NCBI RefSeq assembly: GCF_039555335.1
Contig: NC_092647.1
Span: 10,175,274-10,239,273 of the forward strand
Direction: 5' to 3'
DNA: 64,000 nt
Source: Amphiura filiformis
Taxonomy: Eukaryota > Echinodermata > Ophiuroidea > Amphilepidida > Amphiuridae
A model generated the notes under the pieces. It was given only the letters and a program-made list of their open reading frames with translations, had not been told where the DNA came from and did no database searches. Both the position numbers and the translations under genes were made by a program. This document shows, piece by piece, positions 24,438 to 35,200 of the stretch; position 1 is the first letter of the stretch, and every line of letters starts with the position of its first letter.

Positions 24438-24807
24438 GGCCAAAAAAAAATGTTTGGTTGCCCTCAGCGACCGACCCAAAAAATTAGAAATCTTGGGTCG
24501 TTTTTTTTTCAATCACTTTTTAGAAGAAACCTTAAATTTGGACAGTATCAAGGACATTTTATACTTGTTATTCACTCATTTTATTTATTAAATGCATATT
24601 TGATCAAAAACAGGCAGTATTTCCATTTAAATTCACTCCAAAATCGCACAATTTTTTACCATAAAATGATCAAGCATTTGTCAATGCTTGCCTTTTCAAA
24701 ATAAAGGAAGAGCCCATGAAAAAAAAAAAAAAAAAAAAAAGGATCGACCTACCGACCCTCCAAATTTTTGTCTTGGAAGGGCAACCAACATATTTTTTTT
24801 TTTGGCC
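24438..24807. mobile_element. MITE related to the element at 4445 (GGCCAAAAAAAAA ends)
   Basis: GGCCAAAAAAAAATGTTTGG then TTGCCCT ... is mirrored by AGGGCAACCAACAT then a T-run and GGCC. 370 bp. GACCGACCC / GGGTCGG-type sequence continues the arms. Confidence 0.8.
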
Positions 24808-25682
24808 TTAAAGGTGTAAACTTCTAATAGGTACTAGGTATAGGTATGTGCGGCGGACCGCCGTACGGTACATCAGTCAACGGGGCGGGGCGGGTCCCCT
24901 TTTCAGGCTCAGTCAGGCAGTTCCTATATTATTGTGTGAAAATATTGGTTCCAAAACATAATAATGATATTAAGAGCTTTAAATTAAGCCCCCACATTTG
25001 GATCCGTTAAACAAAATTTTCGTCTCAGATTTGGATCATGCTCCAGTTGGACAATGTCAGTCAGTCGAGCCTCAAACTCTGATAATAAGTTCTTTCGCTC
25101 AAATTTGGAATTTTTTAGCTCCGCAACCTAATTTGGCAGCTTTTGGCCCAATTTCAGTTCACTAGACCCGGCCCAACAATGTTAAAATCATAGTAGGCCT
25201 ATTATTAGTAGACCTACTCGAGAATCCTTGTCTCAGTTCATAAGCCCAGGCTATTTTGCCCTCAAATCAGAAGTTAGTTCTGACCCGGGGGCGGGATTCA
25301 GTGCCCAATAGGCCTATCCCTGCGCCCAGGGGAAGGCACTCGAATATGAAATGGTGTGCGCCTACCTGTAGCCAAAACTAACTTAATATTTTGTGTAAAC
25401 TTCTCACCGTACAAAATGGAATCATTGATTGGTGTGGGGGGGGGGGGCGGCCGCCGGCCATGCCGGTCAAGTTGAACTATTAAAGTTGAGTGAATTTCAG
25501 GGGTAGGCAAATTAAACAAAATTCGCACAAAATTGCCACAAAAAGTAAAATTTTTGTAATTTGAGGCTTTCCCCTTAAAATTATGTGGAGGATGTAAACT
25601 GGGGGAAAGAAAAATATAGGGGTGTGTGTGTGTGGGTGGGGGAGGGGTGTGTGGGGCCGGGGTGTGTGTGTGGGGGGGGGCA
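24808..25682. other. intergenic, G-rich simple runs
   Basis: G-rich runs at 25435-25449 and GT/G-rich at 25617-25682. No gene recognised. Confidence 0.4.
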
Positions 25683-25976
25683 GGGTCTTAGCGCATAGCT
25701 AGCTACCCGTCTGGCCATCATTTTAGACGGGGAGATTGCTCCTGGGACGGGCAAAATTAATGCCTTTGACAGATGCTATATTATAAATTGTAGGCCTATG
25801 TTTTGAGAAGCTAATTGACCTTTTTAGCAGACCCAATTTGTATAACAAGCACATATTTGAACTTTTTGAACCCCTAATGGGCTATAGATGTCTGGTAAAT
25901 GTTTTAAATTAGGTCAAATTAGGACAGGCAATTTTATTCAAATAACGGGCAACCCTCAATTTCTAGCTAAGACCCG
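25683..25976. mobile_element. MITE (GTCTTAGC...GCTAAGAC ends), copy 1
   Basis: GGTCTTAGCGCATAGCTAGC then TACCCGTCTGGCC at the left; CAATTTCTAGCTAAGACCC at the right. A shorter copy is at 38848-39077 with the same interior (CTCCTGGGACGGGCAAA, TGCCTTTGA). Confidence 0.72.
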
Positions 25977-26204
25977 GGGGGGGGGGGGTGCGGTTGGGTT
26001 TCGGAGGCACCATGAAATTCCAAGAAGGTCCCTAAATGGGTTGCGTACAATCTGGCAACCCAGCTGTTCATTTCATCTGAATGTTTACAGCTGAGCTGGA
26101 TCGTCGAGTGATGCAACAACGCTGATATTGCTAAATTCTGAAGACAGTAAGCTTTTGCAGCCGTTGATGTTTTGTCTGAAGCTACAATATCAAGACTATT
26201 AGTA
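25977..26204. other. SHMT upstream region / 5' UTR
   Basis: Between a MITE end and the SHMT start codon. The promoter must lie here or inside the MITE; no TATA box is obvious. Confidence 0.35.
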
Positions 26205-26237
26205 ATGGCGTCTGTTCTTGCCCGGTCGGCCCGAAAT
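26205..26237 (+). CDS. SHMT2: SHMT exon 1 (start, mitochondrial leader)
   Basis: Eleven codons, [11 protein letters not shown], followed by a perfect GTAAGT donor. Joined to exon 2 in phase 0 this gives a basic leader running on through VISRGFASQ. The ATG has G at -3 and G at +4. Supported by frame, donor and leader character rather than homology, since leaders are not conserved; an alternative first exon in the 4.6-kb intron cannot be excluded. Confidence 0.7.
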
Positions 26238-29200
26238 GTAAGTAAATTTTGCAAATACTAGAAATTAAGCTTACTGTCCAATCTGCCATGTCTGCCGAAT
26301 TCGACAGCTTTAATAGTTAAAGGTCAGTAAGGCAAAAAAAAAAAAGAAGGTTTGTTTCAAAGCTCACGAGAAATTTAAAAACAAATGCGAAATGCGATTT
26401 TTAAAAAAATTTTTTTTTTATTCCCGACTTTTTTTCATGGTATTTTGAGAAAAAAGTGATTTTCGCCGATTTTTCTGGAAAAACTATAAAAAATTCGCAT
26501 TTGTTTTTTTGTCAATTCGTAGGATTTTACAAACGCCGTAACGCTTTGAGACTTAACTTTTTTTTTTTTTTTGCCTAATCAGTATTACCCGATCGATAGA
26601 GCTAGCTCGAGATACCCTATTTAAATTACAGGTTTACATATGAAGACTGAATTAAAAAGACTAGTTTGCGTCTGACGTCCTGTCAACCAGACCAAAAATG
26701 CCGTATACTGTAACATGACTTGGCCATGGCGGGTCAGCAACCAATAGGCCGTGTAAAATTAATATTTTGGTTCTCGCCCCTCCCTCCTCAATTTCTGGGA
26801 TTTGTCAGATTTTTTTTATTTTTAGATTTTTCAATTTTTTTAGACTTTGGAATGATTTATGAAATCTTCATACATATAAATAAGTTTATTAGAGAACAAG
26901 CATCACTTCCAAGTCTTTTGTGGTACTCTAGGGGTTTATCCTCAGAATCTCACATTTGAAAAAAAAAAAAAAAGGGCCTCACCGTTTCCTCGAGCACTGT
27001 TGGAGAGGACCGAAAACTACTGACAATTCTAATTTTACAAAAAAAAAAAAAAAAAAACACCTCCCTCCCTCATCAATTCATGAAAATCCTCTGGACGAGA
27101 ACCAAAACATTAATTTTATACGGCCATAACACCGCACTGTTGGGGTGTTGCCCTGTGTCAGATGCAAACTAGTCTTTTTAATTCGGTCTTCTAAAAATAC
27201 GCAAACTACTCTTTTTAATTTGGCCTTCAATTATATATTGAATTATTGAATAGTTTGCGTCTGATGTGGTGTGAGGCGTGGACGTGGTGTGATTGGTTGC
27301 TGACTTGCGCACTATACTGTATTTTTGGTCTGGTTGACAGGACGGTGACCTTTTCCTTTGGACTAAGACCACCCTCGCTATATCAGGACTAAAATATTAC
27401 CTTTGCATCAAGGTTTTAAAAACAGTTGCCAAACACTTTGAAGTCAAGGTTTAAGGGGGTACACCCCTGGCCAATTGTCGTGCCTATTTTTGCATTTTTC
27501 TCAAAAATTATAGAGCATTGATGACAAGTAAGATGTGTATATTATAGGGGCAAGGACTACAACTACTGCACTGGAAATTTTATTTCAGCACAGACAACAG
27601 TTGTGGAGTTACAGTCAAAAATGAGGGAAAACCAATATTTGATCAATAAATCAATAACTACTTGCCTTGAGTTGCTGAATTTTCATAGACTTGCTTCAAG
27701 TCCTTTGGCGTCCATAGTTAATAGTGAATGTAAAATTCTTGGAAGCTTTGCCACATATTCCAAAAATTTCTGTTACAAAATTTTGAAGTTATTCTTTCGA
27801 AATAATTATTCATCATGATCATAACTTTGTAAAAATTTTTTTGACATTTGAATTGTTGAGGCCAGATAGTGGACTTTCTTATCTTACTTTACTCATAGAC
27901 CATTACTCCAGGCATACTGTGCACTGCAGGGGTAGTGTTTGAGCAAAATGCCCACCACGCCCACAAGGCATGCTTCCTCCCTAGCGTATGTTGCCAGCGC
28001 CAAGGACTTGTAGAGTTGGTAATTGATTACATAATACACCATGGGAGGCTTTCAGTTATTTTTCAAAATCTGGGAAAGTCCATTTATTTTAGTAGGTTTG
28101 TTCTGCAAATTATACACAAAATGTAAAGAGAAATATATAATATTTATACAAATAATGTCACTTCATTTGTGATGGTCCTACACAAAAAATCTGACCTGAC
28201 TACAAATTTGAGAGAGTCCAGTATATGATAGGCCTATATAAATTCTACCACTGATTCATGGGTCCTATGAAGAGCATGAATAGAGAAAAAGCAAGGAGGA
28301 AGCCTTGATCAAGGCTAAATTTTCAGTGCAGTAGTTGTAGTCCTTGCCCCTATAATATTACATATCTTACTTGTCACCAATGCGCTAAAATTTTTGAGAA
28401 GAATGCAAAAATAGGCACAGAATTAGCTATGGGTGTAGTACCCCCTTAATGTATTTGAAAGAGGGCAGGGCTTCGATAAATGAGGGAAATTATGGGGTAA
28501 AAAACAAGGACAGGTTAACACAACTTTTTGAAAACTGCTAGTAAAATTTGTCTCAAAATTCAGACAAAAAACAATTCAAAAATAATCAGAAATGCAAAAA
28601 ACATACCTCCATAATTTCAGAATCACTTCCGTCACTTATATATGAATACATAATTAGATGAGGGAAAATGGCAAAGAATTTGTGAAATGAGAGAATTTTC
28701 TCAGAAAAATACAGCATGTATTTTTAGAAATTCGCCATCTTGAATCAATGCAGAATTGCATCACGCATTAAAAAACTGTTACACGCACTTGAAAATGCAC
28801 AGTATGCAAGCGTAAATTACTGTCAAAACGAGCGTACATCAAGTGCTCATGCATTATTGGTTTGCATGTGGCTCTCTTACGTTCAAAATAGAGATAAAAA
28901 CATGGATTTTGGAATAAAAAAATTAAGCTTATTCGATGAAAATGAAATAAAAGGTATGTTTGTATCTAGCTAAAAAACATGTTTAACCTTGATGCAAAAG
29001 TGTATTTTGATAAATTCGTAATTTTGCTGCTCGGGTTGTCTAAAAGAAAAGATCGCCACGCCGAGAGTACGTCATATTGCAAACTAGTCTTCTTTAATTA
29101 GACTGTCTTCATTTACATATCTAAGTTTTTTCTAACATTATCTTGCTGTATTTCAGCTAGGGTGCCACTGCCACAGGTAGAAAACCTGTGTTTTTTTAGA

Positions 29201-32200
29201 ACAATACAAATAATCTATCAATGACTTCAGGGACGCGTCCTCCATGGCCATCATTTCTATTCGCCATGTCCATTGAAGTGAGAGAAAATTGAATAGTCAT
29301 GATAGTGGCATGTACATTGTATGTCACAACAGAAATTAACACAATAGAAATTAGCATCTCTTGAAAGCACAATCAAGCTTTAGAAATACGACTTTAGTAA
29401 TTTGCATATTTGCATAATTAATTAGCAATGCAAATTAGCTCATTAATTATGCAAATATGCAAATTAGAGGGCGGTTTCACTATATGATACATTATAACAT
29501 ATAAGAAACACTTTGACCAAGTTTCAGGGCAAAAGTATGCAAAATAAAAGTACTCTGAACATTTATGCATTGATTTTTAGCAAAATATTGGCAAAAATTC
29601 CATATTTAAAATGAGCCTTTCCAGTCCTTGAAGCTCATTAACTATATTGATGATTGACAAAAACAATAGGATACAAGTAAACGTAAATTGATGTATTGTG
29701 GAAACCGTATGTCCGATTTGCTCCAAACAAAAGGCATATTGATCAGTCAGTGTACTTTACCCTACTCAATTAATCTGTTTAAAACATGCTCAACGATTTC
29801 CTAAATTTAATTTTAATAACCAAAAAATATATAATCTATAGATGAGTTGACTTCTGACGTCAATGCCTGGCAGTATGCGCACCCGTCATCACAATTTCCA
29901 TTGTACATGTATTTTGCATGGCAGTATGCGCACGTATCATATTCTGTTCAGGGCTCGTGTTTAAAACTCCCGTCACATCACAATAAGACTATTGAACAGT
30001 GTAGTGGTTGCATGGGGTTCACTCAAGCATAAAGATATACCAGTCCCTTGCCTTTGTTGACAAACATTGAGAGGTCAACTCATCTATAATTATGATACCT
30101 ATTCATGACTTCAGTCACTTGATGATGTCGATGACATGGATGATGTGACCTCAAACTCAAAAGTCTCAAATGGCCATCATTTCTATTCACCATGTCCATT
30201 GAAGTGAGAGAGAATTGAAAAGCTGTGTGTATGTCCCGGGGGGGGGGGGGGACCCAGTACAAATGACCAAACGGGGACGTGCCGCAACCATGGGTAGCAT
30301 TTTCGGCCTTCTGGTATATCAATGACCCCTTTTTCAAAGCCTATTTTGGTATATGAATGGGTCCTTTTTCAAAATTTTCTCAATTTTTTCGAAAACAGCC
30401 CAATTTTTCCTTAATCTAGTCATTTTCCCAAAATTTGTAAAAACTAAGACAATTTTGGGTAAATTCGGCCGAAAATTTTGACTTTTGGTACATCAATGGG
30501 TCCAAATTTCTTGAAAAATTGGTATATTTATGGGTCTACTTCCAAAATCTCAGCGACACGTCCCTACCAAAACCAAACAACAGAAATGAACACAATAAAA
30601 ATTAGCAACCATTTTTTTAGAAATCAGACTGACCCGCTTTTCATACTTTAGCTCTGGCCTCTGCCTCCCCCTAGATTCAAATAGTATCAGTAATCTGACT
30701 GGCCGATGACATGTCAAAGCTTAATTTGTACATGCTAAAAAGGTGTAGCAACTTGTAGCTAGCTGAAAAGTGTAAGAAATTACTGACTAATTCAATGCCA
30801 GTACCAACTCATCATCACTTCATTTATGTCCTAATTGGCATTCCATAGGTAATCTCCAGAGGGTTTGCCTCTCAAGCAACCAACCAAAGGGCAGCTCCAA
30901 TATCATGGTCTGGAAAAGAAATACTGGAAAAGGATGACCCAGAAATGTGGGATCTGTTAACTGCTGAGAAAGATAGACAAGTAAGAGGATTGGAACTCAT
31001 TGCATCAGAGGTAAGTCAATAATCCAGACTATAATATCATGGTCTGGGACAAGAAATAGTGGAAAAAGATGACCCAGAAATGTGGGATCTGTTAACTGCT
31101 GAGAAAGATAGACAAGTAAGAGGATTGGAACTCATTGCATCAGAGGTAAGTCAATAATCCAGACTATAATATCATGGTCTGGGAAAAAAAATACTGGAAA
31201 AAGATGACCCAGAAATGTGGGATCTGTTAACTGCTGAGAAAGATAGACAAGTAAGAGGATTGGAACTCATTGCATCAGAGGTAAGTCAATAATCCAGACT
31301 ATAATATCATGGTCTGGAAAAGAAACACCGGAAAAAGATGACCCAGAAATGTGAGATATGTTGACTGCTGAGAAAGATAGACAAGTAAGAGGATTGGAAC
31401 TCATTGCATCAGAGGTAAGTCAATAATCCAGACTATAATATCATGGTCTGGGAAAGAAATACTGGAAAAAGATGACCCAGAAATGTGGGATCTGTTAACT
31501 GCTGAGAAAGATAGACAAGTAAGAGGATTGGAACTCATTGCATCAGAGGTAAGTCAATAATCCAGACTATAATATCATGGTCTGGAAAAGAAATACTGGA
31601 AAAAGATGACCCAGAAATGTGGGATCTGTTAACTGCTGAGAAAGATAGACAAGTAAGAGGATTGGAACTCATTGCATCAGAGGTAAGTTAATAATCCAGA
31701 CTATAATATCATGGTCTGGAAAAGAAATACTGGAAAAAGATGACCCAGAAATGTGGGATCTGTTAACTGCTGAGAAAGATAGACAAGTAAGAGGATTGGA
31801 ACTCATTGCATCAGAGGTAAGTCAATAATCCAGACTATAATATCATGGTCTGGAAAAGAAATCCTGGAAAAAGATGACCCAGAAATGTGGGATCTGTTAA
31901 CTGCTGAGAAAGATAGACAAGTAAGAGGATTGGAACTCATTGCATCAGAGGTAAGTCAATAATCCAGACTATAATATCATGGTCTGGAAAAGAAATACTG
32001 GAAAAAGATGACCCAGAAATGTGGGATCTGTTAACTGCTGAGAAAGATAGACAAGTAAGAGGATTGGAACTCATTGCATCAGAGGTAAGTCAATAATCCA
32101 GACTATAATATCATGGTCTGGAAAAGAAATACTGGAAAAAGATGACCCAGAAATGTGGGATCTGTTAACTGCTGAGAAAGATAGACAAGTAAGAGGATTG

Positions 32201-35200
32201 GAACTCATTGCATCAGAGGTAAGTTAATAATCCAGACTATAATATCATGGTCTGGAAAAGAAATACTGGAAAAAGATGACCCAGAAATGTGGGATCTGTT
32301 AACTGCTGAGAAAGATAGACAAGTAAGAGGATTGGAACTCATTGCATCAGAGGTAAGTTAATAATCCAGACTATAATATCATGGTCTGGAAAAGAAATAC
32401 TGGAAAAAGATGACCCAGAAATGTGGGATCTGTTAACTGCTGAGAAAGATAGACAAGTAAGAGGATTGGAACTCATTGCATCAGAGGTAAGTCAATAATC
32501 CAGACTATAATATCATGGTCTGGAAAAGAAATACTGGAAAAAGATGACCCAGAAATGTGGGATCTGTTAACTGCTGAGAAAGATAGACAAGTAAGAGGAT
32601 TGGAACTCATTGCATCAGAGGTAAGTCAATAATCCAGACTATAATATCATGGTCTGGAAAAGAAATCCTGGAAAAAGATGACCCAGAAATGTGGGATCTG
32701 TTAACTGCTGAGAAAGATAGACAAGTAAGAGGATTGGAACTCATTGCATCAGAGGTAAGTCAATAATCCAGACTATAATATCATGGTCTGGAAAAGAAAT
32801 CCTGGAAAAAGATGACCCAGAAATGTGGGATCTGTTAACTGCTGAGAAAGATAGACAAGTAAGAGGATTGGAACTCATTGCATCAGAGGTAAGTCAATAA
32901 TCCAGGCTATAATATCATGGTCTGGAAAAGAAATACTGGAAAAAGATGACCCAGAAATGTGGGATCTGTTAACTGCTGAGAAAGATAGACAAGTAAGAGG
33001 ATTGGAACTCATTGCATCAGAGGTAAGTCAATAATCCAGGCTATAATATCATGGTCTGGAAAAGAAATACTGGAAAAAGATGACCCAGAAATGTGGGATC
33101 TGTTAACTGCTGAGAAAGATAGACAAGTAAGAGGATTGGAACTCATTGCATCAGAGGTAAGTGCATAATCCAGGCTATAATATCATGGTCTGGAAAAGAA
33201 ATACTGGAAAAAGATGACCCAGAAATGTGGGATCTGTTAACTGCTGAGAAAGATAGACAAGTAAGAGGATTGGAACTCATTGCATCAGAGGTAAGTCAAT
33301 AATCCAGACTATAATATCATGGTCTGGAAAAGAAATACTGGAAAAAGATGACCCAGAAATGTGGGATCTGTTAACTGCTGAGAAAGATAGACAAGTGAGA
33401 GGATTGGAACTCATTGCATCAGAGGTAAGTTAATAATCCAGACTATAATATCATGGTCTGGAAAAGAAATACTGGAAAAAGATGACCCAGAAATGTGGGA
33501 TCTGTTGACTGCTGAGAAAGATAGACAAGTAAGAGGATTGGAACTCATTGCATCAGAGGTAAGTGCATAATCCAGGCTATAATATCATGGTCTGGAAAAG
33601 AAATCCTGGAAAGAGAGGATTCAAAAATGTGGGCATTGTAGCTTACTAATTAAACACTTGTATGTCATGCTCAAAACACAAATAATTTTTTATGAAAATT
33701 GTTAGTTTTGTTCACACATTTCCATGGTTACAGAGGAAACTTTTCCTCCCTCCTTCGCATCTATCTGACAGTGGAGCTCAGTGGATCATCAAATCTTGAC
33801 AAATGGATTTCACTTTACTTTGGGGATTTTTCTAGAATAAGGCAATGTCTAACTTAAGGGATCTGGAATGAGCGTTTCGACAGTATTTTTTGTGGGACAT
33901 GAGAGCACCTCAGACGTATCGAATTGCATTCTGAATACGAAGCATGTCTTTCTGATATCAAAATAATTTTCATTTTTGAAATTCACGATATAATACAAAT
34001 TTTATGACAAATTATTAAAATTTGATATTTTTCAAATTTTTGATATATAACAGTCCTCGAAGTAAATTTGATAAATCTAATGATATATTCTTAAAGTGTA
34101 TGTAGCTGGGAGGAAAAGCCGACGATCAATTGAAAATTTTTACCTTTCATATTAAAGACCTAATTTTTTTGGTGTTTTGGAAAAAAAATTCCATATCTTC
34201 AATACGTAAAGGTCAAAATTTTCAATTGATCGTCGGCTTTTCATCCCACCTACATACACTTTAAGTATAAATCATCAGATTTATAAAGTTTACTTTGAGT
34301 ACTGTTAAATATCAAAAATATCAATTTTAATGATTTGCCATAAAATGTGTATTACGCTATAATTTCAAAAATCAAAATTATTTGATATCAGAAGGACATT
34401 CTTCGTATTCAAAATTCAATTTGATATGTCTGATGTGCTCTAATAATGTCCCACAATAAATACTGTCCTAACGTTCATACCCCTTCCCTTAAATGTACAG
34501 GATCAACTGAATGCGCTCATCAGAAATTTTTTTAAAGGCATTAATTTTTAACTTCATGTTTTCCTATTACCGTACACTAACAAGATATATGATGTGATCT
34601 TTTGTTTTCAGAATTTCTGCAGTAGGTCCGCACTGACAGTACTTGGGTCATGCTTCAACAATAAATATGCAGAAGGCTTACCAGGTCAAAGGTCAGTAGT
34701 AAGCTCCAGACACTCAATCCCGGCACTCAATATGTTATTTTATTTTTTGGGGAGCAAACCAAAAGATCAATGAAACAGTATTAACAAAACTAGTTTCACT
34801 GTTTATATATATGCAGACCTGCCAACTACAGTGAAAATTTCGATTGAATGAACGCAGCCTGACATAGCATGACGATTTTTTTGCATATACTGCACGATGT
34901 ACGCCAGCATGTGCGACTGTGCGCGAGTAACGTGGAAGCGAATCCAACCATGCCAACTCACTTGTGATTGGTTAGTATTGTATCCAAGGTTGTGCATTCG
35001 CGTTGTAGTCTGAAATATGTGAATATGTGTTATACATGTAAGATCAGGGTTGGATCGAATACAGCTATTGAAAGTTGTGTTCATTCAATTGAAATTCCTA
35101 CTAAAGTATGTTTTTCCTGTATTTCATATGGGAATTTGTTAAAAGTTCGGGCGTACGTTTTTTCCAATAAAAATACGGTTTTGACCATTGACCGAAAAAA

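Noticed and set aside
31011-33637. Regular repeats resembling a CRISPR array
   Set aside because: The repeat is the whole 134-bp unit with no variable spacers, it is derived from an adjacent exon, and the context is a eukaryotic intron.
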